Below are positions 22,895-34,822 of a stretch of DNA of 64,000 bases, in pieces. The stretch is from positions 1,736,001 through 1,800,000 of the forward strand of contig NC_065556.1 in NCBI RefSeq assembly GCF_022605725.1, given 5' to 3'. The notes beneath the pieces are model-generated. The model was not told where the DNA came from. It was given only the letters and a program-made list of their open reading frames with translations, and ran no database searches. The position numbers were made by a program, and so were the translations under genes. The stretch is from Anthonomus grandis grandis. Lineage: Eukaryota; Arthropoda; Insecta; Coleoptera; Curculionidae. The number at the start of each line of letters is the position of its first letter. The stretch's first letter is position 1.

Positions 22895-23525
22895 TCACGG
22901 TGACGATATAAACATTTAAAGAGCATTTTACGCTCAAATTAAAAGCTGGATACTCTGCTTTAAAATCTATTTTTTCCCAGATACACTTTACATTAAAAAA
23001 ACACAGACATTAAAAAAATGCTTTACGATTTCCTTGTATTATCACCAACAACTTTTGTGATACCATTTATGGGCCCTGTCTTCAATATTATGACTCATAT
23101 AGAATACAGAAACTTCAAAATTCTTGTCTTAGGCTTATAATTGACATAACAAAAAGAGAGCATATATCCCATAAGCTGTAGGATGCAGCATGGCTAAATA
23201 TTGAAAATCGACGATTGCTGCATTCTGTTTGTTATGTATAAGGTGCTTAAATTGGAAACTCCACCATATCTAGTTAGAAAGGTGACCTATCGAACAGATG
23301 TACACAATTTAAATATAAGAAGAAAAAAATTATTAACTGTTCCCTCTCACAACAAAAATTTTTTTAAAAGTCATTTTCGTATAAACAGTGCACCTTGTAG
23401 TTAATAAATTTAAAATATTAGACTTTTCGATGTCCGTAAATGTTTTTAAAGTAAAATTTAAGCGGCATTTGTTTAACGCATACATTTTTTCTTTCTAAAC
23501 TAATTAAAAATAACTATGAATATTT
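22895..23525 (+). pseudogene. CR1/Jockey-like LINE 3' end fragment
   Basis: Degenerate frames give HFTLKLKAGYSALKSIFSQI, YGPCLQYYDSYRIQKLQNSC, then an open stretch at 23201-23404 with HSVCYVYKVLKLETPPYLVR and TYRTDVHNLNIRRKKLLTV, then SVNVFKVKFKRHLF. The same motifs (VYGPCLD, RIQRMQKSCLRLI, YRTDVHSLNLR) occur in the better-preserved LINE at 31703-33115, so both come from one family. An A/T-rich tail follows at 23525-23575. Confidence 0.75.
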
Positions 23526-23607
23526 ATGTGCAAATTAATATTTTATGATAAAATAAAATAAAGTTTTTTTTTTAAATATTATACACAAAGATGGAATTGA
23601 TATTATA

Positions 23608-25085
23608 CAGTGGTGGCCAAAAAAATAAGAGTGCCCGAATATTCCTAATAATATATTGTGCTACATAAAGAAAAAAAACAATAACGATTTCATATTTGTA
23701 CAACATATGCCATCGATGATAAAAAAATAAATACACATTATTCTTTGCCAGTTTAATTTGTATTTATAAACAGATTATTTATTTGTTACATATTTTATGG
23801 TGGACAAAAAAATATATTTAGTATTTTTCTAAAATGGCCATAAAAAATTATAATTACAATGTACCAATAAACAAACGACAGCATTAGATAAGCTAGTAGA
23901 ATAATCTTTATTCTTGAGGACGGCTGCACATCTTCGTAGCATCGAATCGATCAATCTTTTGGCATGTTTGAACTGGGATGGAATACCAATATTCCTGAAC
24001 TTCCTTCCATACATCTTGCTTATTTGTTGTTTTTTTACAAGCTACTTTGTTTTTCAGCTCCTTCCAAAGGTTTTCGATAGGGTTAAAGTCAGGCGATTGT
24101 GAAAGCCATTCCAGAAGCAAAACCCTATTTTGTGTAAATAATTGTTTAATAATCCGTGCCGTACGTTTAAGGTTCTTATCTTGTTGATACACCCACCTTT
24201 TAGACATATTTTCTTCGGCATATTGTAGCATGACTCTATTCAAGATATCCAAATTAATTTCTTTTGTCATATGGAACTTACTCCATTGTAGGAAAAATAG
24301 TCCCACAGTTTGATATTTCTACATCCGTACTTAACTGTGCCTCATTCTTCCTCCTTACGAAACTCCTAACGAATATTCTTTCATCTGATCCGAATTTGAT
24401 CTTCGTCTCATCACTAAAAAGACTGTTGCACCAATTTCCTAGAAAATTTTCATTAAAAAATATTCTTAATATTTGTCAGTTTTTGTTTTATAGTCTTTTT
24501 GCTTAGAAATGGGACTTTCCTGGCCACTTGACCTTATAATTTTTGGTCTTGCAAACGTCTTCTTATCGCCCTAGTGCTAATACTAAGGTTTAAGTTTCAC
24601 GTTACAGAGGTAGATGTCGAAAAAGAGTGTTTACTGATTTCACGTACAATAAGCTTATCAGTCGTCCGTGTGGTTTTGGAGATTACACAAGGTGATCTTT
24701 TAAGCACATTTGCAATAAATGCATAGGATTTATTTTGACTCAATTGCAAAATTAGCCACATATTGACCCTTATTTACCAACGCGATGCAACAATCTTGTT
24801 GAAACTTACTTGTATTCATGGAAAATATCACAAACAAATCTTTTATCTGAATAAACAGAGGCCAAATAGTTACAATAAACAAATACTCTTATTTTTTTGT
24901 CCACATGATTTTTAAACAATGATGAACAAATGCCTTTTTGGTTTATTTATACATTTTATCAAGTAAACAGATTAAATGCCGGAAGAAAATGCGTAGTATT
25001 TTATTTGCAAATTTCAACATATAGCGAAGCTAATTCAGTTTGATATGAAATTTGATATGCACTTTTATTTTTTTGGCTACAACGG
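23608..25085. mobile_element. Tc1-like DD34E transposon with IR/DR ends
   Basis: A 1478-bp element bounded by TA. The outer left end is CAGTGGTGGCCAAAAAAATA at 23608 and the inverted right end is near 25085. A second copy of the same word lies about 190 bp inside each end (TGGTGGACAAAAAAATA at 23798, and inverted at about 24889-24906). Both ends therefore have the direct repeats within inverted repeats known from Sleeping Beauty and Bari-type Tc1 elements. It encodes a minus-strand transposase. Confidence 0.85.
23908..24819 (-). pseudogene. Tc1-like DD34E transposase, disabled
   Basis: Start ATG at 24819 (MNTSKFQQDCCIALVNKGQY). A TAA soon after and frame changes follow, with SNKSYAFIANVLKRSP and STRAIRRRLQDQKL helix-turn-helix pieces. 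FSDETKIKFGSDE near 24400 carries the first catalytic Asp. The last 133 codons are open: WVYQQDKNLKRTARIIKQLF holds the second Asp, and LEWLSQSPDFNPIENLWKEL holds the Glu 34 residues after the last free position, fitting DD34E. QQDK replaces the usual QQDN. The C-terminus ends near 23908 without the full family tail being clear. Confidence 0.8.
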
Positions 25086-25087
25086 TA

Positions 25088-25520
25088 GTTTAACCTTTCC
25101 CTCTCCATTTTCTATCCCATTCCTTTTTTAGGTATATGTTCCTATTTATTTTTTTTGCATGTGATTTTTAATTCTAAGGCCTCAACAGAATTTGGGGGAA
25201 CTTCTTAAAAGTCACTCTGAAAGTCTGAATATAATGGTCACTCACTTCCATTATTACTATGTATGTACAAAATTATATTGTTAAGGGTAACGAATAATAT
25301 TCTTCTTTATCTTATTTACATTAAAATAACATAGTGTTGTTCATTGTCTGTGTACCTTTGTTTGTACTTTTTGCTTTTTGAGTGACTAATAAACGTTTTT
25401 TTTAGTATTTTATAAGTCGGCCTACTGTAGAGACTGTCTTTCTCATAAACAATACCGAAAGTCTTAATGTTGATCTTTTAGATGATCCTTTTGAAAATAT
25501 TTCGCTGATCCGCTGAAACC
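25088..25520. other. AT-rich spacer
   Basis: No recognised feature between the Tc1-like element and the LTR retrotransposon. Confidence 0.45.
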
Positions 25521-25753
25521 TGTAAATAAAACAACCCGGGTCGTTACTAAGTGTTTATTCATCGAACTTCTACTTAATACTGCTTTAACTTTCTTTCTCA
25601 AAACTAAAACTACAAAAATTAATTGTTGACAAAAATGCTTACTGCTATTACTAAGAATATTATTTTAAAACAAGCCGTACTGATAAGTCCACACAATGAA
25701 GTCTTTGTGAGTCTTTACGGATTTTATGGCGCGAAAAGAGTTAATTTTTAACA
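25521..25753 (-). repeat. 3' LTR of BEL/Pao element
   Basis: On the minus strand it starts TGTTAAAAATTAACTC and ends TTTTATTTACA, giving the usual TG...CA. Differs from the 5' copy at only a handful of positions. The pol frame (AAVAAGEDVKN) runs into its first bases. Confidence 0.88.
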
Positions 25754-25754
25754 T

Positions 25755-28610
25755 CCTCCCCGGCGGCAACTGCAGCTATTTCTAAAGGGTAAAGTAGCTG
25801 CACTGGTCGCCGCAAACGCTTACCATCTGAAACCTGAATTTCGCAAGCATTAATTCTGCCATCGCCTTCTTTGAAACAGTTACTCGAGCGGTTACTCGAA
25901 CGGTTACTCGAGCAAGCTTCCAGCTTAATCTAGAACGTTGCTGATCATGTAAAAGTACTACGTCTCCGACCTTAAATAAAGACCCTTTTGCATTTCTTAC
26001 ATGATGAGCCGATCGTAACTTTAAAATGTAATCTTCCATCCATACTTTCCAAAACTTTGATAATATGGATTCCCTCATCTTCCAAGATTTTATTATATCA
26101 TTTCGCTTATCTGAGTTTTTAAAATCCATAGTAAATCCCAGAGTTTTTTGGCCTATTAAAAACATAGCAGGGGATAATATAATTAAATTACTCGGATCTT
26201 CATCTATGTATGTTAATGGCCTTGAATTTACGGTCATTTCCACCTCGCACAGTATTGTATGCAACTCATCGTAGTTGATAAATCCTTTTCCTAATGCAAT
26301 TTTTAACCCATTTTTTACAGTTCTAACCATTCGCTCCCAGAAGCCTCCCCACCATGCAGCTCGCTCCACAATAAATTTCTAATCAATACGATGTTTCTTA
26401 GCTTCATCTTAAATCTCATCGTCTCTTAAAATTTTTTGCAACTCAATTCGCTCTGCCGAAGCTCTTTTAAAAGTCTTTGCGTTATCGGAATATATTATTC
26501 TTGGTACTCCACGTCGTGCAATAAACCGCCTCAGTCCTCGTAGACAACATTCACTCGTTAGGTTTGGAACCAATTGTAAATGAATTGCACGTATTGTAGC
26601 ACATGTAAACAGCATAATATAAACTTTCTTCTTTTCTGTAACTACATACAAGGGACCTGCAAAGTCAATACCCGTAACTTCGAAAGGATGTGAGCACATT
26701 ACCCTATCTTTGGGTAATGGAGCGAAGGGTTAACTACCTGGTTTACCTTTTAAACGCTTGCATTTAACACAGGCAGTAATAGTCGACTTAATTCGCTGAC
26801 GACCCTTTATTATCCAAAATCTATTGCGTGTTACAGCTAACGTAGACTTGACTCCACTGTGAAGAGCTTTTTCATGAGCGGCCCAAATTATTCGGTCTGT
26901 AAAAATTGACTTTCTTGGTAATATAATGGGGTATTTTTCATCTTCTGACAAGTTAGCTTCTTGTAACCTACCACCTAACCTTAACACCTTATGCTCTTAT
27001 GCTCGTCTAAAAATGGTCTTAAAGTTAAAATTGGTGACTGCGTAGGCAAGCCTTTATCTCTTAGTAAATGGAGAATGTCTTCCCCAAATGCTTCCTTTTT
27101 TACAACTCTTATCCAATACATTTCAACTCGCGTTATTTCACCTGCGGAAACGCCTCCGCATAAAGTTTCTTTATCTTTATTGACGTTATTATTAAACCTT
27201 GTTACGTATGCTGTGATCCTGTAGATTTTTCCCAAGCTAATTAGTTCACCCAGGTCAAAAATAGGATTTATATCTAACTTTACGTTTTCTGGAACCTGAA
27301 CCAAACATGCAACGTTATCGCTTTCATCAAATAATTCATCCTTTGGCCAATTCACTTCATCTTCCCTTAACCACTCTGGACCTTCTTTCCATAAATTGGA
27401 CTCCACAAGAAATTTTGCTGATACACCTCGGGTAAGTAGGTCTGCCGGATTTTCCTTACCCGGGCAATATCTCCAATTTCCTTTACTGATGTCTTGAACT
27501 TCTTGGACTCTATTTTGCACATAAAGCTTCCATTTGGAAACCTTTCCCCGAATCCAACAGAGTGCTATCTTTGAGTCCGACCACAAAATTACTGCCGATA
27601 TATTAAAGTTACAGTTTTTTATAATATAACTTTGAAGACGTGCAGCACACAAAGCAGCGGTAAGTTCTAATCTTGGTAAAGTTAGCTCTTTATTTCCCTT
27701 TTTGTTAAGTGGAGCGGCTCTGTTTTTAGACGCTAAATACATAACTTTACCAGTAACGACCGATTTTACGTAAGCAACTGCACCATAAGCCTGTGGACTG
27801 GCATCAGCAAATAAATGGAGTTCCATACTACTCGATTTATCATCTGTTACACATCTTTCAAACTGTAGATTGGTTATTGTCGAAATCTCTAAACACCACT
27901 TAAACCAATCTCCCTTCAACTCTAATGGCAACTCAGAATCCCATCCTATATTCATTTTCCAAATTCGCTGAAGAAGGACTTTTCCGCGAACTGTAAAAGG
28001 TCCTAAGAAACCTAAAGGATCGAAAACTTTGGCAATTGCCTGTAAAACACTTCGCATTGTTGGAAAGGTTTTTGACAAACCAGAAAATGATGATAAATCT
28101 ATTGTCAGCTGATCTGAATAAGAATGCCAACAATACCCAAAACTTTTCTTGCTTGTCTGGTCTCTGAAATTTCATCCTTGTCTGCTTCCTTAAAGTATTT
28201 GTTAATTCGATTGTCATTTAAAAGCCATTTTCTTAAGTTCATATTTGCAGAAGACATAATCTGTTTAGACATAATTTACAGACATGACAGCGTCATCAAC
28301 GTTCAGCTAACAATGTAGCTGTGTCCTTGAACTTGTCTGTTTGGCCATCTAAATGCTTCCTTATAGTCGCTGATAACATAAGTGGACTTGATGAAATACC
28401 AAAAGTAACACGCTTCATTTGGTATACGACAATATCCGGCATCTCAGACAAACCATTAGGATTGGTATCCAATGGATCCCCAAACCATAAAAATAAATGG
28501 GAATCCCGATCATTAACTGCTAACGCTATTTGAAGGAAAGCCTTTTCGATATCAGCGATGAGTGCTATGGGCCCAATCCTAAAGTTTAACAGTGTTTTTA
28601 GAACATCGGT
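25755..28610 (-). pseudogene. BEL/Pao pol polyprotein remnant (RT, RNase H, integrase)
   Basis: It would copy RNA to DNA and integrate the product. RT: FRIGPIALIADIEKAFLQIA and FGISSSPLMLSATIRKHL, broken near the YxDD position (about 28295). RNase H in an open 365-codon stretch (28078-26981): LHLFADASPQAYGAVAYV, TLPRLELTAALCAARL, LWSDSKIALCWI, and CPGKENPADLLTRG. Integrase: zinc motif from AHEKALHSGV to CVKCKRL, catalytic VTGIDFAGP, YSDNAKTF and WWGGFWERM. Damage: an 8-bp tandem duplication (ttatgctc, at about 26987-27003) shifts the frame; TAA at 26730-26732, a TAA before 26409 and a TAG before 26369 interrupt integrase; a further shift lies near 25900. This is an old, inactive copy. Confidence 0.87.
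25875..25915. repeat. 12-bp tandem repeat in integrase tail
   Basis: Three copies of ggttactcgagc or a one-base variant, encoding repeated Arg-Val-Thr units (ARVTVRVTARVTV). Confidence 0.8.
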
Positions 28611-28841
28611 AATAAAACAACCTGGGTCGTTACTAAGTGTTTATTCATCGAACTTCTACTTAATACTGCTTTAACTTTCTTTCTCAAAACTAAAACTACA
28701 AAAATTAAACGTTGACAAAAATGCTTACTGCTATTACTAAGAATATTATTTTAAAACAAGCCGCACTGATAGTGAGTCCACACAATGAAGTCTTTTGAGT
28801 CTTTACGGATTTTATGGCGTGAAAAGAGTTAATTTTTAACA
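28611..28841 (-). repeat. 5' LTR of BEL/Pao element, inner end trimmed
   Basis: Same sequence as the 3' LTR apart from a few substitutions and small indels. The inner end stops at TTTTATT; the terminal TACA-like bases of the other LTR are absent and RT sequence follows at once. Confidence 0.87.
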
Positions 28842-29825
28842 ATCCTTAAATCCCTGATTACATCTATGGCCTCCTACAGTAGTCTATAAATTGTTTTTCC
28901 GGCATAGCAGCACCTAATCTCTAAGAAATTCGTCAAACTGATCTATCTGAATACCTCACTAAGTTTTCCTTTATGCGGTTAGAAGACGCCCTCTAAAGCA
29001 CTGGTTTGTCAATTTTGTAAAACCCAATCCTTATACAATCTTAATTCATTTCCTATTCCAAAGTCAAAGCAGTAACCTCTTTACTTCTTGACTTTGCCAG
29101 GATCCCGAACGTATTCGCCAATCGTCATGCATATTAAGTAACAATGCGAACACGCGGTGGAAGTTTACCTTAGAGTTGCAACATCAATCTGGTGCGCCGC
29201 TGAGCACCTGCCTTGTCTACTAATTGCTTTATCAAGTATGTTTATCCCGTATTTAATTAACATGACTAGGAGGCAGCCCAACGAGATTGTTGTTTCAGTT
29301 ATCCGAAAGAAAAACTAGTTTTAATTTAATTGGGCGCGACTTTTGAAACCGTGGTATGTTTAATAAATCACTTTAAAAGCCACTTAGCTTGGAAAAAGCT
29401 TACGACAACTCTGTAGTGGAGTTATTTGCAAAGTGAAATCAGTTCGTTTTAAAGAAATACGAGTACATACTTTTCGGTTTTAATCTATACAATTTTCAAG
29501 TACTAGAGTTTATTATTAGTTGTAAGGTGATTTATTTACGACTTTATTGACAGTGATTTTGATGCTGGTAAAATGCCCGCATGATTAGCTGACGCCTAAA
29601 ATCGCTTGTATGACAATCGGTTTAGTTCGGTGTTCAAAATAAATTAATTTGCCAATAAAATCAATTTGCGCTTATTTGCGGTCTGTTTAATTTATTGGTA
29701 ATATTTCACATCTCAATTGTCTGAAAATTTACTTAACAAGATGCTATAAATGGTGTTTCACAATTATGATGGCGAAACCTAAATTTGATTTTACTCAACA
29801 AATTATAACAACAAAGAACTCGTAT
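28842..29825. other. Spacer without recognised genes
   Basis: Slightly less AT-rich than its surroundings at 29060-29350. No protein family or repeat pair recognised. Confidence 0.4.
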
Positions 29826-30036
29826 AGTCGGGTCTCTATAGACTATGTAACAAAACATGTTAAATAACAAAGTTTTGTAACTTGTTATAGAATTTTAAAT
29901 AAAAAAGTTTTAAAACACAGTGTTGTATAACATTTTGCAGGTTATATAGCATGTTTTACGTTATCCATCAGTTGTCGGTAAAGATCAAAGAAAGTTATAA
30001 AACTTTGTTGTAAAATCACACTGCGACTGGTCTATA
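29826..30036. mobile_element. Possible small MITE
   Basis: About 200 bp with inverted similarity between the ends: TATAGAC near 29838 and its inverse GTCTATA near 30031, and AACAAAGTTTTGTAAC near 29867 versus the inverted GTTATAAAACTTTGTT near 29994. The repeats are imperfect and the borders uncertain. Confidence 0.35.
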
Positions 30037-30600
30037 CTTAAGGAGTGTCTTTTCAAAAGGGGATATTCACATTTTGGGGTTTTGTTATACTAAGTCTTGA
30101 ATCCGTTTATCTGTGCTAAAATTCATATTTTGACTATCATAAACCGAAACAAAACGCGATATATCCTTAGTAAATTACATTGAGAAAATTGTGTTCTTTT
30201 CAAAAGGGGATTTACTATTTTGATTGTTCTCAAAAGTTAATATTTACATAATTTAATATTTGCATTAAATTTTTTACATTAAATGTAAATATTACAAAAT
30301 AAAATATTATAAAGTAATTATGTAAAAAAGAACAGATTATATTTAATAAGGGGCTTATAAGTCCTACGTTCTATGCAGTCCGGTCTTGCATTCCAACTGT
30401 CATTTACGTATCTGTAATGTTGCAGAGGCACGATACTGTGCTCTTAGCTACTCTGTAAATTTATTTAGTTAGTTTGCCTATAAAATCAATAATATTGAAG
30501 ACAAAATATTGATAGAAAATAGAAGATAAAATGGTAGAGACTTAAATAGTGGTGGTAGAAAGAGTATAAAGAAACTTCGAAAAAGGAAATTGTAAGTGTA
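30037..30600. other. Spacer with a duplicated 19-bp word
   Basis: The word cttttcaaaaggggat occurs at about 30050 and 30197 in direct orientation. Nothing else recognised. Confidence 0.4.
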
Positions 30601-31175
30601 GAAAATAGTTCGCGTTTTGATTTGTTTTTTGTCTGTTTTGTTTATAGTACTATTGATATATTTTTTTGTAGATATGTTGATAAAGATCCTCTGTGTATGG
30701 ATTTCAAGAGAACTTGTTTTCATCGTTCTGGTAAAACTAAATTTAAGTGTGCTACTATTCCTTTGTCATTGGCGATGAAAAATAAAAAAAAGCTTTACGA
30801 ACAAGAAACAAAGTAGAGCAAGATATATTTTTATCCCGATTAATAACGCCTTATGATGCACAAATAAAGGGAAACTATGCGGCAAAATCAAATGTCAAGA
30901 ATAGGAATATGAGATGCCAGTATCACTTATTTTCAAAGAAACAACGTGTGATTGTAGTGTGTAAACAATTTTTTATTATTGCTTTTGGAATTACAAAAAA
31001 AAGATTAGAGAACCTGTGTAAAACATTACATAATGGAAAAACGCCGACAGAAAACCGAGGTGGAAATAGGTATGGTAATTGCAACGAAAACAAAAAACAA
31101 AGCCTTCGTTTATTTTTAAATAAAATGCCTGCACAAGAAACATTGATAGAGAATTGCTTAACGAATTTTTACAGG
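30600..31175 (+). pseudogene. Second GQNKN-type (DUF7869-like) gene, N-terminal part
   Basis: Plus-strand frames encode DPLCMDFKRTCFHRSG, KKLYEQETK, then at 30909 onward RCQYHLFSKKQRVIVVCKQF, GITKKRLENLCKTLHNGKTP, TENRGGN and KMPAQETLIENCL. The order (Cys segment, then VCKxFF, then GITKKRL, then ExRGGN) parallels the gene at 12500-17222. The identification rests on recalled family resemblance. The sequence is interrupted after about 31175 by a LINE and resumes at 33605. Confidence 0.5.
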
Positions 31176-31199
31176 TCACCCCATTTGAACACATAATTT

Positions 31200-33115
31200 A
31201 TTTGGAAACAGTTAACGAAAAAGTCGCTGCCTTAAATAAATTTTTTGATAAATTTATTCGACGTTTTAGCACCTCTAACCCAGCACAAAATAAAAAAACA
31301 ACAACCTCCATGATTAACTTATACCATTAAAAAAAATGATAAGTTTAAAGAACAAAGCCTACAAAAAATATCAAAAGACTAAAACTGATTTGAATTGGGA
31401 CTATTACAAACAAATTAAAAATCAAGCTAGCATTGCAATACGTGAAGAAAAAAAACAATACCTTGCACAGATAGTAACTATGGGTTTTAAAGATAAAAAG
31501 ATTTTCTGGCAAAGGCTAAAGAAACTTAATGTATTTTCAAATGGCAAAGTTAACAAATTACCCAATCATCTTAATGTCCCCAATTCTATAAATAATCATT
31601 TTATACAGGCCTCAACGCAGAACAATTCACTGCATGGAGATCTTAAATTTGTATCAAAATAAGCAAAGGCGTCAAATATTATAAAAATTTAATTTTCATA
31701 CCGTGTCCACTGATATTGTAAGAAAATATTTATTCAAAATTAAATCGCTTGCTACCGGCGCGGATCAAATGAATCTAGAGATGTTGTTGTGTGTGGACCG
31801 AGTTATACCTTTTGTAACTAATATTGTAAACTCATGTATATTAGACAAATATTTTCCTTATGTCTGGAAGGTCTCAAAAATATTTCCACTTTTAAAAAAG
31901 CAAAATATTTCCGATTTTAATGATTTAAGACCTATTAGTATTCTGCCAGTTCTTTCTAAAGTCATGGAAAAGATATTAAATGTCCAAATTAGGGAGTACC
32001 TAGATAAATATAATATTTTACCGGCATTTCAGTCAGGGTTTAGATCGGGTCATAGCTGTACCACGGCACTTTTAAAGATCACAGATGATATTATTGAAGC
32101 TACTGATCAGGGTAAGGCCACTGCTTTAGTACTTATCGACTACAGCAAAGCGTTTGATCGTATCAATCATACATTACTCTACGCGATCTTAGGCTATAAT
32201 GGGTTTGACTCTGACGCAATTGATATTATTAAAAGTTATTTAACCGATAGAAATCAATACGTTGAAACGAATAAGAGCATTTTATCTACTGCATTTCAGT
32301 TATGTGGAGTTCCACAAGGTTCCATATTGGGACCTGTTTTATTTTGTATTTATACTAGTAATCTCACCAGTTGTTTAAAATATTGCAGTGCTCATTTATA
32401 TGCTAATGACACACTACTCTACTTTTCTTTTTTTCCTGAAAGTAAAGAAATAGCTGCCAAGAAAATAAACGATGATCTAAAAGTCTTAATAGATTTTTCA
32501 GAAAAACACAATCTGCAAATAAACTCGTCTAAATCTACCTTCTTGATTTTCGGCAAAAATCGCGAAGTATTGCATCATAGTATAGCTTTGGAAGCTTCCT
32601 CAAACAAGATTTTGCATTCTACTTGTTCCCGCAATTTGGGACTTCACATTGACACCAATATGAGGTATAAACAGCATATAAGTAAGTGCATTCAATCTGC
32701 CTATTCTAATTTAAAACAACTGTTTCCGCATAGACACCTGCTTTCAACATCTCAAAAAATTACCTTATGCGACGCTCTGGTTTTGAGTCATTTTAATTTT
32801 GCCGACGTCGTATATGGTCCATGCTTAGACTCTATCGACAAAGGTCGAATTCAGCGAATGCAAAAGTCATGCTTGCGATTAATTTACGGCATTCGTCGTG
32901 GACATCCTGTAAGTTACATGCTACGACAAACCAAATGGCTTTCTATGGAGGATCGTAGAAATCTGCATGCTGCTACTGTATTTCACCAAGTAATAACTTT
33001 AAATCGCTCCTCGTATCTATTAAATAAAATACGCTATAGAACTGACGTACATTCTTTGAATCTCCGGCATAGAGGTCTAATTTCTCCGCCTTTGCATACC
33101 ACTATGTTTTATTAG
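31200..33115 (+). pseudogene. LINE ORF2 protein: pre-RT region and reverse transcriptase
   Basis: First piece (31336-31662): KNKAYKKYQKTKTDLNWDYY and KIFWQRLKKLN, the linker between endonuclease and RT. After stops near 31660-31700 the RT is open for 470 codons (31703-33115): KIFPLLKKQNISDFNDLRPI, QSGFRSGHSCTTALLKITDD, IDYSKAFDRINHTLL, CGVPQGSILGPVLFCIYTSN, and HLYANDTLLYFSF. The active-site YADD is YAND here, a change expected to abolish polymerase activity. The C-terminal VYGPCLDSIDKGRIQRMQKS and YRTDVHSLNLRHRGL match the scrap at 22895-23525. No endonuclease domain is present in this copy. Confidence 0.85.
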
Positions 33116-33534
33116 CGGTCATTTTCAACAGCAGATTCCGGAGGACTTTGTGGACTTTTTTGGACTAAAAATGTATCAACAAGCGTATTTAAACATAAAT
33201 ACAAAAAATAATTATTGCGGTAGAATGGGTATATCTGGCGATTGTCGCGTTTATTAAATATGTATGTATTGGGTATGTTAAAGCTTATTGGATGTTTGGC
33301 ACTTGTTGGGGGATACCTAGTAATTTATTTTGGATGCAACAAAAGAAACAGAAAAGAAATTATAACTTATTTAATGAAGGAGGTTAAACACGAATCTTTT
33401 TTAAATTGCCTTTAGCCTCCTTTTTGCCTATATTATGGTTAAGATGTTTTTTTAATTTTAAAGCATATGATATTTATTATCTTTGTATCTAGTTAAGATA
33501 TAATATTTTATTGTAAATTGGGCAAATAAACGAT

Positions 33535-33535
<1 letters not shown>

Positions 33536-33598
<63 letters not shown>
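33536..33598. repeat. TTA microsatellite, LINE 3' tail
   Basis: About 21 uninterrupted TTA units ending the LINE. Confidence 0.92.
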
Positions 33599-33604
33599 GG
33601 CCAA

Positions 33605-34822
33605 CAAAAGTCAAAAAGGATTTACTTGTCATCACAATTAAATGTAAAGAAATTATAGGAACTTTATAATAGTTCTGTGACGGATGATTTGAAAGTTAAA
33701 AAAAATAATGTTTTATAAAATTTTTATAGGAGAATTCAATATCGGATTTGCATCTCCAGCTACGGATGCTTGTAATGTCTGCGAGTTATGCCGTCATAAA
33801 AGAAAAAATGAGAAAGATAAGGCGAAAAAGCAAGAGTTAATAACAGAACCGAGGATACATAAACTCCGTGCAAATGCATTTTACGATTATCTGAGAAAAA
33901 AAGAGGACAACAGTCATTCTGTATGTTTTGACCTACAACAGGTTCAATGTTTGCCTAGGACCCCCATACAAGATGCCTTTTATGCCAGACAGCTCAGTCT
34001 ATACACTTTTTGTTTTGTATCTTTAGATTCAAAAGATTCTGTTTTTTACTCATGGGATAAGTCACAATCATCAAGAGGTTTTACCGAAGTGGGATCTGCT
34101 GTGTATGACTATTTAAAGAAATTAATACTAGAAGCTGATGTATTTCACCTAAGACTATTTTGCGATGGTTGCTGAGGGCAAAACAAGAATAGCCACATTA
34201 CACACATGCTCCTCTTCTACCTTTTGAATGACTCCCCAAGACGTCTTAAGGACATAACATTATTTTTTCCAGTACGAGGCCACAGTTTTCTACCAGCAGA
34301 CCGGGTTTTCGGTCGACTGGAGAAAGAAATTGGAAAGCATGTTGTAATAACCACTAAAGAGGAATATAATGACATTTTTAAAAAATTTGGATCAGAAGAT
34401 TATTGGGGCACGATTGGATTCTAAAAGATGTAAAAAGCTTGGAGTAATATTATAAAAAAGTGGATGGTATCTAGAAATTTAAACGAATAATTTTTACTAA
34501 AAGAAGGTTCGAGGTCATTACACCGTTGATTTAAAATGCTATGAGAACTATAGATTTGAGAATCCGTTGAAAAAACCTGTAACTATTCTTAAAAAGGGAA
34601 AGAGGCACCCTTTGTCATGGGATAATTTGAATTTGGGGTTACGTTCATTAAGCGAGAACAAAAAAAAGGACATAAAAAACTTGCTGAAAAAACAGTTTGG
34701 TGATGAGTGGTTTAATTTGGAAGAACTGCAGTGGTACAAAAAATTAATAAATGATGATCCAAATAGTGCTTCCGAGGTACAATCAAACCCCGTTCTGATC
34801 ACTAATATTTTGTTGTTTTGAC
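33605..34822 (+). pseudogene. Second GQNKN-type (DUF7869-like) gene, C-terminal part
   Basis: Starts with YLSSQLNVKKL-like sequence and an open stretch 33708-34175: FNIGFASPATDACNVCELCR, AFYDYLRKKEDNSHSVCFDL, AFYARQLSLYTFCFV, FYSWDKSQSSRGFTEVGSAV and LRLFCDGC. A TGA replaces the next codon, then GQNKNSHITHM. The next frame (34206-34424) has LKDITLFFPVRGHSFLPADR, VFGRLEKEIGK and EEYNDIFKKFG, and the last frame (34567-34821) encodes KKPVTILKKGKRHPLSWDN and FGDEWFNLEELQWYKKLIND. Motif order equals that of the gene at 12500-14346, with DxC-GQNKN and GHSFxxxDRVFG. Several stops and frameshifts. I found no terminal repeats for this copy. Confidence 0.65.

Larger units (their letters stand above)
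25521..28841 (-). mobile_element. BEL/Pao LTR retrotransposon, internally deleted
   Basis: Two direct LTR copies (25521-25753 and 28611-28841) enclose minus-strand pol sequence in the order reverse transcriptase, RNase H, integrase, with integrase last, as in BEL/Pao. Gag, protease and primer-binding site are missing. RT coding sequence begins directly at the inner edge of the 5' LTR, which also lacks its last few bases. No 5-bp target duplication is visible at the outer edges. Confidence 0.88.
31176..33598 (+). mobile_element. CR1/Jockey-like LINE inserted into GQNKN-type gene, 5' truncated
   Basis: Begins inside the region before the reverse transcriptase (FEHIIYLETVNEKVAALNKF) and runs through a long RT frame to a 3' tail that is a TTA microsatellite (33536-33598). 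A 5'-truncated copy with a simple-repeat tail is the expected product of target-primed reverse transcription. GQNKN-type coding sequence lies on both sides. A clear target duplication was not found. Confidence 0.78.

Noticed and set aside
27933..28217. Minus-strand frame MTIELTNTLRKQ
   Set aside because: Out-of-frame reading of BEL RT; the family-like peptide (KWLLNDNRINKYFKEADKDE) is in another frame.
28321..28533. Plus-strand frame over the BEL region
   Set aside because: Shadow of minus-strand reverse transcriptase coding sequence.
31703..33115. Long 470-codon frame considered as a host gene
   Set aside because: Clear LINE reverse transcriptase motifs and a TTA-repeat tail.
33536..33598. 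Regular repeat considered as part of a CRISPR-like array
   Set aside because: Uninterrupted TTA trimers with no spacers; a LINE tail in a eukaryotic sequence.
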